A DNA stretch of 64,000 bases, taken from the NCBI RefSeq assembly GCF_947495845.1, contig NZ_CANMAO010000004.1, positions 208,657 to 272,656 of the forward strand, given 5' to 3'. Under the pieces are notes generated by a model. It was not told the origin of the DNA and ran no database searches. It worked only from the letters and a program-made list of their open reading frames with translations. Within the stretch, counting starts at the first letter, position 1. Every line of letters begins with the position of its first letter. Shown here one piece after another: positions 1 through 10,738 of the stretch. This DNA comes from an uncultured Endozoicomonas sp. GTDB taxonomy: Bacteria > Pseudomonadota > Gammaproteobacteria > Pseudomonadales > Endozoicomonadaceae. Both the position numbers and the translations under genes were made by a program.

Positions 1-2261
1 TCATTGGATACCTGTACAGCGTCTTTCATGTAGCGAATCAGTTCATCTTCACCGGCAACGATCTCCATGGCGCGGCCACCGAGAACGTAAGATGGGCGAA
101 CCACCAGGGGATAACCAATTTCTTTTGCTTTCTCAACCGCTTGTTCTTCGCTGCGAACTGTCGCGTTTGCTGGCTGCAACAGATCCAGTTTCTGGATCAT
201 CTGCTGGAAGCGTTCGCGATCTTCCGCACGGTCGATGGCTTCCGGGCTGGTGCCAATAATAGGCACGCCTTCCGCCTCAAGGGCACGAGCCAGTTTCAGA
301 GGGGTTTGTCCACCGAACTGAACGATAACGCCTTTTGGTTTTTCAACGTCGATAATGGCCAGCACATCTTCCAGTGTGATTGGCTCAAAATAGAGACGAT
401 CCGAGGTGTCGTAGTCCGTAGAAACAGTTTCCGGATTACAGTTCACCATAATGGTTTCGTAACCGTCTTCCCGGGCGGCCAGTGCTGCGTGAACGCAGCA
501 GTAGTCGAACTCGATGCCCTGACCAATTCGGTTCGGGCCACCGCCGATCACCATGATTTTTTCACGGTTGGACGGTTCTGCTTCACACTCTTCATCGTAG
601 GAAGAGTACATGTACGCTGTCGTGGACTGGAATTCTGCCGCGCAAGTATCCACTCTTTTGTAAACTGGCTTGATACCCAGCTGACGACGATGATTTCTTA
701 TTTCAGACTCATCAATGTTCAGCACTTGTGCCAGACGTTCATCACTGAAACCTTTCTGCTTCAGACGGAACAGACGCTCTTTGCTGATAGTTGCCAGCGT
801 TTCTGTGGTCAGTACGGTTTCTTCTTTGACCAGATCTTCAATCTGCACCAGGAACCATGGATCAATCTTGCACTCGGCAAACACTTCTTCCAACGTCATG
901 CCCGCACGGAACGCATCAGCAACGTAGTAAATGCGCTCCGCTTTCGGGATAACGAGCTCACGACGGATGACGGATAAAGCATCGGCTTTTTCGTCCGCAG
1001 AGCAATCATCCAGTTTGAAATCAAACATGGAGTTAAAACCGGTGGCGCCGGTTTCCAAACCACGCAGTGCTTTCTGCATCGATTCCTGGAATGAACGACC
1101 AATGGCCATGACTTCACCCACGGATTTCATCTGAGTGGTCAGACGATCATCAGCCTGTGGGAATTTCTCGAAGGCAAACCGTGGAATTTTGGTAACAACG
1201 TAATCAATAGACGGTTCAAACGACGCTGGAACAATACCGCCGGTGATTTCGTTGCTCAGCTCATCCAGCGTATAACCCACGGCCAGCTTGGCAGCAACAC
1301 GGGCAATGGGGAAACCCGTGGCTTTAGAGGCGAGAGCCGACGAACGAGACACCCGCGGGTTCATTTCGATCACTACCATACGGCCCGTATCCGGGCAGAT
1401 GCCAAACTGTACGTTAGAGCCGCCGGTCTCCACACCAATCTCACGCAGCACCGCAATGGATGCGTTCCGCATGATCTGGTATTCCTTATCCGTAAGAGTT
1501 TGCGCAGGCGCTACGGTGATGGAGTCCCCAGTATGCACGCCCATGGGGTCAAAGTTTTCGATGGCACAAACAATGATGCAGTTATCCTTACGGTCACGCA
1601 CCACTTCCATCTCATACTCTTTCCAGCCGATCAGCGACTCATCAATCAACAGTTCGCTGGTCGGTGACAGATCCAATCCACGGAAACAAATCTCTTCGAA
1701 TTCCGCTTTGTTATAGGCAATACCACCACCGGTACCGCCCATAGTAAACGACGGACGAATGATACAAGGGAAGCCCACCTGCTCAAGAACCGCACGGGCT
1801 TCTTCCATGGTATGAGCAATGCCGGAATTCGGTGTTTCAAGGCCGATATTCTTCATCGCCGTATCAAACAGTTGGCGATCTTCCGCTTTATCGATGGCTT
1901 CCTGATTGGCACCAATCATGGCGACGTTGTATTTGTCCAACACGCCTTTATGGAACAGATCCAGCGCACAGTTCAGTGCCGTCTGACCGCCCATGGTGGG
2001 CAAGATCGCATCAGGGCGTTCTTTCTCGATGATTTTTTCCACGGTTTCCCAACGGATCGGCTCAATATAGGTTGAGTCCGCCATGGTCGGGTCGGTCATG
2101 ATCGTCGCGGGGTTGGAGTTCACCAGAATAACCCGGTAACCCTCTTCCTTCAGGGCTTTACAAGCCTGAGCGCCGGAGTAGTCAAACTCACAGGCCTGGC
2201 CAATAATAATCGGTCCAGCCCCGAGGATCAGAATGCTTTCTATGTCAGTACGTTTTGGCAT
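1..2261 (-). CDS. carB: carbamoyl-phosphate synthase large chain (5' part, runs off window)
   Basis: Large subunit of carbamoyl-phosphate synthetase, which makes carbamoyl phosphate from bicarbonate, ammonia and 2 ATP for pyrimidines and arginine. The minus-strand frame opens with ATG at 2261 ([20 protein letters not shown], the typical CarB N-terminus) and stays open to base 1. About 753 of the usual ~1070 residues are present; the C-terminal part lies outside the window. The start of the N-terminal ATP-grasp half is recognisable ([17 protein letters not shown]). It lies 31 bp downstream of carA in the same direction, so one carAB operon is expected. Long plus-strand frames across it are antisense shadows. 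Confidence 0.97.
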   Translation of the reverse strand, partial: MPKRTDIESILILGAGPIIIGQACEFDYSGAQACKALKEEGYRVILVNSNPATIMTDPTMADSTYIEPIRWETVEKIIEKERPDAILPTMGGQTALNCALDLFHKGVLDKYNVAMIGANQEAIDKAEDRQLFDTAMKNIGLETPNSGIAHTMEEARAVLEQVGFPCIIRPSFTMGGTGGGIAYNKAEFEEICFRGLDLSPTSELLIDESLIGWKEYEMEVVRDRKDNCIIVCAIENFDPMGVHTGDSITVAPAQTLTDKEYQIMRNASIAVLREIGVETGGSNVQFGICPDTGRMVVIEMNPRVSRSSALASKATGFPIARVAAKLAVGYTLDELSNEITGGIVPASFEPSIDYVVTKIPRFAFEKFPQADDRLTTQMKSVGEVMAIGRSFQESMQKALRGLETGATGFNSMFDFKLDDCSADEKADALSVIRRELVIPKAERIYYVADAFRAGMTLEEVFAECKIDPWFLVQIEDLVKEETVLTTETLATISKERLFRLKQKGFSDERLAQVLNIDESEIRNHRRQLGIKPVYKRVDTCAAEFQSTTAYMYSSYDEECEAEPSNREKIMVIGGGPNRIGQGIEFDYCCVHAALAAREDGYETIMVNCNPETVSTDYDTSDRLYFEPITLEDVLAIIDVEKPKGVIVQFGGQTPLKLARALEAEGVPIIGTSPEAIDRAEDRERFQQMIQKLDLLQPANATVRSEEQAVEKAKEIGYPLVVRPSYVLGGRAMEIVAGEDELIRYMKDAVQVSN

Positions 2262-2292
2262 TTTCTTTCAATCTTAATCGTTTCAGGGATGG

Positions 2293-3423
2293 TTATTTTG
2301 CTGCTTTCAGCAAGTCGACAAAGCGATCAAACAGACACGCCACATCGTGCGGCCCCGGGCTTGCTTCCGGATGCCCCTGGAAACTGAAAGCCGGGCGATC
2401 GGTTCGCTCAATACCTTGCAAGCTGCCATCGAACAGTGATTTATGGGTCGCCTTTAAGGTGTCTGGCAAAGAATCTTCCGCTACGGCAAAACCATGGTTT
2501 TGGCTGGTGATCATCACCTGACTGGTGGCCAAGTCCTGCACCGGATGGTTGGCACCGTGGTGACCAAACTTCATCTTTTCGGTCTTGGCACCACTGGCCA
2601 ACGCCAATAGTTGGTGCCCAAGGCAAATACCAAAAACAGGCAACGACGTTTCGAGAATTTCTTTGATGGCCGCAATTGCGTAATCGCATGGCTCGGGGTC
2701 ACCGGGGCCGTTGGACAGGAAAACACCGTCCGGATTCATGGCCAGCACTTCACTGGCGGGGGTTTGCGCCGGCACCACCGTCAGACGACAACCCCGCTGT
2801 ACTAACATACGCAGAATGTTGCGTTTAACACCGAAGTCGTAAGCCACCACATGGAATGGCAAGTCGGTCACTTCAGCGTGGCTGTCAGTCTCAAGGCTCC
2901 AGACGCCTTCCGTCCAGGAATAAGATTCTTTAGCCGTGACCTCTTTCGCCAGGTCCATACCTTTAAGACCCGGAAACGCTTTAGCCTTGGCAAGCGCAAC
3001 CGCCTCATCAGCAGCATCCCCAGCAATAATGCAGCCATTCTGAGCACCTTTTTCCCGTAGAATGCGAGTCAGCCTGCGGGTATCAATACCGGCGATGGCG
3101 ACAATGTTGCGGGATTTAAGGTATTCATCGAGGGACATTTTGCTGCGCCAGTTGCTGGCTAACAGGGGAAGGTCTTTAATCACCAGGCCGGCGGCTTGGA
3201 TTTGGGGGGATTCTTCGTCTTCCGGAGTGATTCCGGTATTACCAATATGAGGATAGGTGAGAGTAACAATCTGGCGGGAATAGGAAGGGTCAGTGAGGAT
3301 TTCCTGGTATCCGGTCATTGCCGTATTGAATACCACCTCACCACTGGTCTCACCATCCATACCGATGGCAATTCCCTGGAAAATACTACCGTCTTCCAGA
3401 GCTAAAACAGCCGTCTTAGTCAA
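2293..3423 (-). CDS. carA: carbamoyl-phosphate synthase small chain
   Basis: Glutaminase subunit of carbamoyl-phosphate synthetase; it releases ammonia from glutamine and passes it to CarB. 376 residues, normal family length. An N-terminal CPSase domain (about 1-190) is followed by a class I glutamine amidotransferase domain with the nucleophile Cys267 in FGICLGHQ and the His/Glu pair in GHPEAS near the C-terminus. The frame starts with TTG at 3423, supported by GGGGAGG a few bases upstream; the next residues ([16 protein letters not shown]) match the family start. It is first in the carAB operon and has a leader with an intrinsic terminator and a short overlapping frame upstream. Confidence 0.97.
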   Translation of the reverse strand: MTKTAVLALEDGSIFQGIAIGMDGETSGEVVFNTAMTGYQEILTDPSYSRQIVTLTYPHIGNTGITPEDEESPQIQAAGLVIKDLPLLASNWRSKMSLDEYLKSRNIVAIAGIDTRRLTRILREKGAQNGCIIAGDAADEAVALAKAKAFPGLKGMDLAKEVTAKESYSWTEGVWSLETDSHAEVTDLPFHVVAYDFGVKRNILRMLVQRGCRLTVVPAQTPASEVLAMNPDGVFLSNGPGDPEPCDYAIAAIKEILETSLPVFGICLGHQLLALASGAKTEKMKFGHHGANHPVQDLATSQVMITSQNHGFAVAEDSLPDTLKATHKSLFDGSLQGIERTDRPAFSFQGHPEASPGPHDVACLFDRFVDLLKAAK

Positions 3424-3550
3424 AGGATCCTCCCCGTCTTAACAATGCGTTTCCAATGCCCTGAACGCTACAGGCTGTTGACAATCCAGATTGCAGACCC
3501 AAAAAAAACGAGATGTTTTTAAAAAAACCATCTCGCTTTTGTCTCATCAT
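3416..3550 (-). CDS. candidate carA leader peptide (44 aa)
   Basis: A 44-codon frame begins at ATGATG (3550) and runs through the leader terminator. Its TAA (3418-3416) overlaps the TTG start of carA (3423). It reads through the U-rich hairpin with FF at codons 9-10 and 15-16. This layout resembles pyrimidine-sensitive attenuators, in which translation of a leader across the terminator controls readthrough. No convincing Shine-Dalgarno is visible and codon support is slight, so it is a prediction from layout only. Confidence 0.35.
   Translation of the reverse strand: MMRQKRDGFFKNISFFLGLQSGLSTACSVQGIGNALLRRGGSFD
3501..3540 (-). terminator. intrinsic terminator/attenuator in carA leader
   Basis: On the minus strand the stem GCGAGATG / CATCTCG encloses a T7A5 segment that can extend the stem, and it is followed directly by eight T. 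It sits between dapB and carA, about 80 bp before carA, and downstream of a possible -10 box (TATAGT at 3579-3574). It could therefore be either the dapB terminator or an attenuator for carAB. The long distance from the dapB stop (about 270 bp) favours attenuation. Confidence 0.7.
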
Positions 3551-3659
3551 TGGGCGCGCATTTTGCCACCAGCACTATAAATTCAATGCAAATTTTTCTT
3601 ATTTGACCACAAGAGGGAGTAATTGTCCATATAATAATAACAAAAATTACTTAGAAACC

Positions 3660-4632
<973 letters not shown>

Positions 4633-4875
4633 TTATTCGATTCCATATAACCAAATGCTGAGATTGACTACAGCACATGTTGAACGCATTTTCTTTCAAA
4701 TGCCCCATTCTAGCAGAGTTTTCTCCAAACAATACAAATCTACTGTCGCTAATCAACCCAGTTTTTCACCTCACACCAAGTGGTTCCCATCGATCAAGGA
4801 ATAGGGTGCTCTCCCAGCCTGATAACTGACTAATAAGTCCACTTTCTGCTTACCAGAGAGAATATTCTACCAACG

Positions 4876-5744
4876 TTACTCCCATCGGCCCTTACTTTGA
4901 ATCAGTGATCTTGTATTCAGAAGCACTTCTGCTCCGGTTGCTTTCCATCGCATGCCTGAGGAACAGGCCTTTGTTTGACCAATGTCTTACAAGCTGCTTC
5001 CATTACTTCTGAACCTATTGGCCGTTGCCGCTTAAGAGCCTGATGATAATTCATCAGCTGATGGTTGTTGGTGAAGTAAGTTACCGCGTTATAACGCTTC
5101 TTTATCAGGGCAGTTTTTTTCTTTAGGCAGCTCTGCTGACTCAATCTAATGCGGGATCTTTTTAGCAACACCTGACTTATGTTTTAAGTAGTGAAGCCTG
5201 TCTTCAAGCCACAGTTTGCGCTTGGCTTTGCTGGTTGGTAAGAGTGCTTCCGCCAAACCTCCCAGATATCTTGAGCCATGGTAAAGTCGTGTATCTGCCC
5301 TGAAGTATGCTGTTTTAAAAAACGCCATGGCTAGATTTCCATGCGAGAGATTTTGCAAACCTGGGTGTTGCTGATCCGATGATTTTTGCATTCATATCTA
5401 AAGGCGACAACTTGATACCACCCCTGACTGACGCCCTGATAGACAGAACGCTTGAAGGGAACTTTTCCATACATGGATTCTTAGTGTTTCAGGGCTTTGC
5501 CCTTGCAACTCCACTTTTGCTTATTGACGACAACGGGTTATTTATTGGCTGACTCAAAGATTCCGAGCAACTCTTGGGTCCCCAGCCTCTCTGAGTGTTT
5601 TTTCAGACTGTTTTCAAGATCAAGCATGCAGCCTTGCTTAATAGGAACCTCTATCTGTAGAACGATCTTCTCACGATTACTGAAAACAATTGAAGAAGGC
5701 ATGTCGTCTATTATGAAATGCGGCTTTTTATAAAACCCATACAA
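4876..5744 (-). pseudogene. ISKra4-family transposase remnant
   Basis: Joining pieces from several minus-strand frames restores an ISKra4-type transposase. The N-terminal part is at 5744-5540 (LENSLKKHSERLGTQELLGIF) and continues in another frame as VVVNKQKWSCKGKALKH, stop, ESMYGKVPFKRSVYQG. It then shifts to NAKIIGSATPRFAKSLAWK (about 5390-5330), then YLGGLAEALLP (about 5265), then RPIGSEVMEAACKTLVKQR (about 5000) and finally CSSGMRWKATGAEVLL ending GRWE-stop at 4876. At least four frame changes or stops are seen, and a block of more than 100 residues containing the expected catalytic core is missing between about 5330 and 5280. No terminal inverted repeats were recognised. The family assignment rests on remembered conserved motifs. 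Confidence 0.8.
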
Positions 5745-6077
5745 ATAGAGCTCTCTTGCTTCAATTCTTCAGAGAGAGCACCAAAGAAATAAGTATCAAA
5801 ACCTCTTTGAAGGAAACGTTTTTAGGTATTTATACAGCGCTCAACCTTTTTGAAAATAAACTACTCTGATTACGCTAAAGTAGTTTGAAAAATGGAATTA
5901 AATATTTCTGAATGAGTGGATAGTTTCTAGGATGCTGACCACTTAACCAGAAAATATGATGTTATTTGGCTAACTACTTAACTGATGTACGGGACCGATT
6001 AGCTCATCAGAAAAGCTGCTAAAGAAATCAATCGACAAACCAATTAATAATTAAGCATCTCATTAATGGAGAATCTT
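5745..6077. other. AT-rich non-coding leader
   Basis: About 330 bp with no credible gene between the transposase remnant and the orphan large gene. It contains a hairpin near 5862-5892 (AAACTACT ... AGTAGTTT) and is clearly AT-rich, like the gene that follows. No confident promoter could be assigned. Confidence 0.4.
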
Positions 6078-8654
6078 ATGCCTTTAGGTTCACTTAGCGA
6101 TTCCATGCCCATGCTACATCGTCGAACAGTCTACGATGCAGAAACCCCTCCACAAACAAAACCTGAAAACACCTCTAAAAGCTTTGTTAATCGCTGTACA
6201 AAGCCGATTTCACTAGAAAAAATGCTTTTAGACTTAGAAACCGGTCTCGTCCACTCGGATTTGGCCAGATTAAATCGATCAGGGAAAGAAATATTTAAGG
6301 ATGGTACATTATCTCTGGCCAAGGATGTTCTTACTCGTTTCAATATTGCATCGCCAATCTTCGACTTTATAGAATTTTTAAATCAATCTTCCGATAAAAC
6401 TGAAAGGGCAATAAAAAGCATCATTGCGGATAAAGTTAATATACTGTCTTCTAATGATCCGAAAAAATTGAAGCAATTAAGTGAATTAAAAATTTTAAAA
6501 TATATTAATAAAACAAATAAATATGCCCTTGGAAATGAAAACCCGTACCCTAAAAACCATAGTCAATTGATCATTCAGATGATGAAAGATACTTGCCGTG
6601 GCTTGAATGATGAAGACAACATAAAGTCTCTTAATTCTCATGCACTTTCAATACTTGAATCGTTAAATAACACCCCATTAGCAATTGAAGACGACAACCT
6701 TCCTGAAGCGTTCGAATCTGGCATTTATCCCTGCACCCCAGATACGATCATGTACAAGTTTCAATCATTACTTCATACTAAAATGGACTTCGATAAAAAT
6801 AAGGAAGCGATCATTAAAGCTTTCATCAATGAATGTTCCGTGATGCATAATTTCTATCTCAAGTTAGGAGCATGTATTGTAGACGCTGAATCCAAGATAC
6901 TTGAAAAAACAATAACAGAAATTACCAATTTTAAATCCAGTCAAACTACAACAGGATCTCTTTCGAGCTTACTTAAAAGCATGGCCGATGGAGCGGACAA
7001 ATACGGCCCTTTAATTTACCTAATCATTCTGGCTACAGCTCTTCTGGAAAGAGGAGTCGCGACCCCAGTAAAAATGGCTAGGCTAGCTGTTATATTAGGA
7101 CCTATCATAGCCAATTCATCTGCATCGGCTACGGCTTCACCTACAAACCTGAAAGACTCAATTGGTGATAAGGCATTCGACGATATAGAAAACCTGTTCA
7201 GCGCAAATAACGTTGAAGATATAAAAATGAAACCTGCAAACCTGGGGGCATCAGCTTTTGCGGCCATGGTTTATTTTATTGGCACCGCGAAAAATGCCGC
7301 CGAGAGGAGCAAAGGTGCAAATCTCGAAAGCCCCTCTGAAAATCTTATTCAAAAATTGTTTATCGAATTAAGAGATGCATTTCAGAAAAAAGAGCTTGAT
7401 GAAAATCGTAAAGACCTAGGCGGCCCAGATGAATTTGTCAACCTAGTCAAAACAACGACGGATAATTTTGTCAATAAAGCTGGTGTCGCCGCCACATATT
7501 TACGTGCATGCTTGAATGTAGCCTTTGAGTTCAAACCTGCACTGCCTAACGTTGCTAGTTTGGATCTTGCTTATTCTATCGCCAATCGGTTATTTGTGCC
7601 GGCATTAGTGATAGAATCTGAAGGCATGAAACAAGACACCATTGTAGAAAACGAAAAATATGCAATCAAAATAGCCAAACTTAAAAAATATAGTAATCAG
7701 CCCCTTACCAAGGCAGAGAAAGACATGCTAGGCTATGACCAAAAGCAACCAAGTAACTATGCAAATTCAAGATTCAAAACCAACTGCGCTTCATTTGCTT
7801 CATGCGGTATAGTCACAACAGTTACTTTTGTTGATTTGGTTGCAACCTTATTCAATACTTCTGATATAATGTCACACAAAGAGATAGATCCGAGCTACCC
7901 CAATACTTTGCCTATCTGGTCAAGTGCTATTCCAGGTACCGAGAATTGGACTCAACCGATGAATCTTCTCTTTTTCTTTAAGTCGTTGCCATCTGTTGCC
8001 GCAATATTTGCTTTGCTTGAAACGCATCTCTGGTCTGCAGACTATAACGTTCATGATATGAGACTCCTTGGCCACTGCGTTGCCCGGAACGTTTTCGGTT
8101 TTATTCCCGCCATATTATGGGAATTCAGCTCCACACTTCTTACTATATGGGCGAATATTATTGACACGCTCATTGTTACTTATAGTCAGGATAAGGGAGC
8201 TGCGGACTCAAAACGAAAAGCTGATATTTGTCGTAAGCTGGAACTCCTGAAATATTGCATCCAGACCGTAATTTATACGAGGGAGACTGGAGGTCAATCC
8301 AATGCGAGTGAAGCACCAACATCTGTCACCTCTGTGAATGAGCTGCTTCAGACCTCTAAAAACATAAGAGAAGAAAGCCTACCACCATCACATGACCAGT
8401 TACCTGAACAAACCACACCACAACAGGCACAAACACCGATCACAACCGCTGAACATAGCCCTCCAACCTCAGTTGCAGAGTTTTATTCTACCTACATTGA
8501 TAAGATGAAGATAGATTTGTTATCTACTAATGCAGTGAAAAGAGCTGAGTCTGCCATTGTAGGTTTTGACCCTCGAAAAGGCTTAACGCCAGAGGATGAA
8601 CATCTACTCTTAAAGGAAGAAGCTGCAAAACTTACGATTGAGGACATTGACTAA
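6078..8654 (+). CDS. orphan protein of about 858 aa with hydrophobic segments
   Basis: I do not recognise this protein. An in-frame ATG exists at 6066, but GGAG at 6068-6071 sits 6 bp before ATG 6078, so the later start (MPLGSLSDSM) is preferred. The N-terminus is polar and looks unstructured. Hydrophobic stretches occur near residues 309-323, 335-346, 388-403, 576-593, 629-648 and 669-701 (numbered from 6078). A Pro/Gln/Thr-rich linker (about 740-800) precedes a charged C-terminus. The base composition is much more AT-rich than that of neighbours, and a decayed transposase lies upstream, both suggesting transfer. A secreted or membrane-inserting effector is possible but unsupported by any motif. 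The C-terminal frame may be broken (see next entry). Confidence 0.75.
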   Translation: MPLGSLSDSMPMLHRRTVYDAETPPQTKPENTSKSFVNRCTKPISLEKMLLDLETGLVHSDLARLNRSGKEIFKDGTLSLAKDVLTRFNIASPIFDFIEFLNQSSDKTERAIKSIIADKVNILSSNDPKKLKQLSELKILKYINKTNKYALGNENPYPKNHSQLIIQMMKDTCRGLNDEDNIKSLNSHALSILESLNNTPLAIEDDNLPEAFESGIYPCTPDTIMYKFQSLLHTKMDFDKNKEAIIKAFINECSVMHNFYLKLGACIVDAESKILEKTITEITNFKSSQTTTGSLSSLLKSMADGADKYGPLIYLIILATALLERGVATPVKMARLAVILGPIIANSSASATASPTNLKDSIGDKAFDDIENLFSANNVEDIKMKPANLGASAFAAMVYFIGTAKNAAERSKGANLESPSENLIQKLFIELRDAFQKKELDENRKDLGGPDEFVNLVKTTTDNFVNKAGVAATYLRACLNVAFEFKPALPNVASLDLAYSIANRLFVPALVIESEGMKQDTIVENEKYAIKIAKLKKYSNQPLTKAEKDMLGYDQKQPSNYANSRFKTNCASFASCGIVTTVTFVDLVATLFNTSDIMSHKEIDPSYPNTLPIWSSAIPGTENWTQPMNLLFFFKSLPSVAAIFALLETHLWSADYNVHDMRLLGHCVARNVFGFIPAILWEFSSTLLTIWANIIDTLIVTYSQDKGAADSKRKADICRKLELLKYCIQTVIYTRETGGQSNASEAPTSVTSVNELLQTSKNIREESLPPSHDQLPEQTTPQQAQTPITTAEHSPPTSVAEFYSTYIDKMKIDLLSTNAVKRAESAIVGFDPRKGLTPEDEHLLLKEEAAKLTIEDID

Positions 8655-8815
8655 CTTCGAAAAATGCGCAAGGGGGCAATCCGCTATTCAGGAAAAAGAA
8701 TAGTTCTGCTGAGTGGGCAGCAAGACTGAAGGATGAAAAGCAAAATAAGGAAGACAAAGCCTTACCTACTTTGCATGGTACCTCCCAGGTCATCGCTGAA
8801 TATTCAGCCATATAG
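8651..8815 (+). pseudogene. possible frameshifted tail of the preceding gene
   Basis: Directly after the TGA/TAA region that ends the orphan gene, another frame stays open for 54 codons. It reads LTSKNAQGGNPLFRKKNSSA, then EWAARLKDEKQNKEDKALP, and ends EYSAI-stop. Its charged, helix-like composition resembles the C-terminus of the upstream protein and it has no start codon or ribosome site of its own. A one-base indel near 8640-8650 would join them. Alternatively it is chance open frame. Confidence 0.35.
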
Positions 8816-8823
8816 CGCAATAG

Positions 8824-9540
8824 TTAAAAGTGTGTTGTATTGTTCCTCAGAAATTGCACCATCCATTGTGCTACCAAAGCACCTTCGTGAGCCTTCGACA
8901 GAGATTTAAGACCGATCTCTGTCGTTTGCTTGCCAATCAAATCCCGCCGTAAACTCATCAAAGATTTAGAAAACTCCCGAAAAAACTCCGGATGCCCCTG
9001 AATACCCAGCAGGCAGTCATCGTACTGAATCATATAAGCAGGGCAAAAAACACTACCAGCAATGATGCGGCCCATCTCAGGAACATCCAGAACCTGATCC
9101 TGATGGCTTACCAACAGTTTGAAGTTATCTCTATCCGGCTTCATCCAGAAAGGGTGCTCGTAGATCTGGTTATCGGAAATACCAACACCCCAGCCTTTAT
9201 CTGAGCGAGCTACTTCACCCCCCAGTGCTTTTGCAATGATTTGATGACCAAAACAGATGCCCACCAATTTCTTTTTTTGTTCAAACACAACCCGGACAAA
9301 TGCCTCTAATGGTGCTATCCACGGAAGGTCATCATTAGCACCATGTTTACTGCCAGAAATAATCCAGCCATCACACTCATCAACAGACGACGGGAACTCC
9401 ATATCAATCAACCGCCAAGTGGTCAGTTCAATGGAAGGCTCGACCTGCTGTAACAGAGTCGCAAACATTTCCGGATAGTTTCCGTAAATTTTTTGAAGCT
9501 TTGGATGCACATCATCACACAACAGCAGACCAATATTCAT
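8824..9540 (-). CDS. class I glutamine amidotransferase-like hydrolase
   Basis: 238-residue stand-alone GATase1 protein of the YfeJ/GMP-synthase-glutaminase-like type. It carries the nucleophile elbow GICFGHQIIAKALGG (Cys near 96) and a distal GHPEF motif supplying the catalytic His/Glu. There is no synthase domain, so it probably hydrolyses a gamma-glutamyl amide rather than feeding ammonia to a partner. Its ATG overlaps the end of the alcohol dehydrogenase gene by 4 bp (ATGA), which indicates co-translation. In this cluster the likely substrate is gamma-glutamylglycine or a related gamma-glutamyl acid, releasing glutamate; that is inference. Confidence 0.85.
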   Translation of the reverse strand: MNIGLLLCDDVHPKLQKIYGNYPEMFATLLQQVEPSIELTTWRLIDMEFPSSVDECDGWIISGSKHGANDDLPWIAPLEAFVRVVFEQKKKLVGICFGHQIIAKALGGEVARSDKGWGVGISDNQIYEHPFWMKPDRDNFKLLVSHQDQVLDVPEMGRIIAGSVFCPAYMIQYDDCLLGIQGHPEFFREFSKSLMSLRRDLIGKQTTEIGLKSLSKAHEGALVAQWMVQFLRNNTTHF

Positions 9541-10706
9541 AAGCGCCCTCTTACGGCAGCAATAAACAATTGCTGATACTCCTCAACAGAAAATGCAATA
9601 GGGTTCCCACCCGCTGAAGGGTCTGCAAATGCCATTTCACCTACCTTTTCAAAATCATCGTCTTGAATGCCTATCTCGGCAAGGGTGTGAGGAATCCCTA
9701 GATCAGCGCGAAGCTTCAAAATCCAATTCAGAAACGTATCAAAACCAGGGTTATCCAAACGGAGATAACGACTCAAATCGGTCAGTCGATCTGATACTGC
9801 GGATTGATTAGCCTTTAAGACATAAGGCATCAGCACTGCGTTAAGAAGACCGTGGTGCGCATCGAATAATGCCCCCAACGGGTGAGCCAACGCGTGCATG
9901 GCACCAAGGCCTTTTTGAAAGGATGTCGCCCCCATAGTCGAGGCCACCAGCATCTGGGTTCGCGCTTCAAGATCATTGCCATCAGCAACAGCCGTTGGAA
10001 GATATTCTTTGATTAACCGAATACCTTCCAGCGCAATACCCTGTGCCATTGGGTGATAATGGGGTGAACAAAAAGCTTCCAGATTATGAGACAGTGCATC
10101 TATACCAGTAGCCGCCGTTATTTTTGCCGGTAAACCGCAAGTCAGAACCGGATCAAGAATGACAATCTCTGGCAACATTCTGGGGTGAAAGATAATTTTC
10201 TTAACCTTCAACCCTTCATGGGTAATGACCGATGACCGCCCCACTTCAGAACCGGTGCCAGCAGTGGTTGGCACCGCTACAACAGGCACCATGCCATCGA
10301 CATTTACCCGTGTAAAGTAATCGCCAATGTCTTCAAAATCCCATATTGGGCGATCCTGCCCAACCATCAACGCAATGGCTTTTGCTGCATCCAAGGCCGA
10401 GCCACCGCCAAAAGCAATAACCCCATCGTGGTCGCCTGCTTTAAAAGCTGAAACACCGGCATCAACATGAGCACCTGTAGGGTTACCCTTAATATCGGAA
10501 AACAATCCGCAGCCGTTTAATGTCTTACGACAATGTTCAACTGCCTGCTCCACCATGGGTAAAGAAGCAAGCCCCGGATCAGTCACCAGCAATGGATTGA
10601 AAAAGCCAAGCTCCTGACAGCTTTCTGGTAACTCTCTAATACGCCCAGCGCCCACGCGAACATTGGTGGGGTAATTCCAGTTTGCGGTATAGTTTTTGGT
10701 CGTCAT
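9537..10706 (-). CDS. iron-containing alcohol dehydrogenase
   Basis: 389 residues, full-length group III (Fe-dependent) alcohol dehydrogenase. It shows the NAD-binding GGGSALDAAKA (about 100-110), PTTAGTGSEVG (about 146) and the metal-binding region with GIDALSHNLEAFCSPHYHP and MHALAHPLGALFDAHHG. It would oxidise a primary alcohol to the aldehyde. Placed between an aldehyde dehydrogenase and a glutamyl-amide hydrolase, a gamma-glutamylated amino alcohol such as gamma-glutamylethanolamide is a plausible substrate. It is 32 bp downstream of the aldehyde dehydrogenase gene, in the same operon. Confidence 0.92.
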   Translation of the reverse strand: MTTKNYTANWNYPTNVRVGAGRIRELPESCQELGFFNPLLVTDPGLASLPMVEQAVEHCRKTLNGCGLFSDIKGNPTGAHVDAGVSAFKAGDHDGVIAFGGGSALDAAKAIALMVGQDRPIWDFEDIGDYFTRVNVDGMVPVVAVPTTAGTGSEVGRSSVITHEGLKVKKIIFHPRMLPEIVILDPVLTCGLPAKITAATGIDALSHNLEAFCSPHYHPMAQGIALEGIRLIKEYLPTAVADGNDLEARTQMLVASTMGATSFQKGLGAMHALAHPLGALFDAHHGLLNAVLMPYVLKANQSAVSDRLTDLSRYLRLDNPGFDTFLNWILKLRADLGIPHTLAEIGIQDDDFEKVGEMAFADPSAGGNPIAFSVEEYQQLFIAAVRGRL

Positions 10707-10738
10707 AACGCCTCTGTTACTTCTTATTCTTTTAACGG

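Noticed and set aside
141..977. Long plus-strand open frame of 278 codons
   Set aside because: Antisense shadow of carB, whose frame is intact and has clear family motifs.
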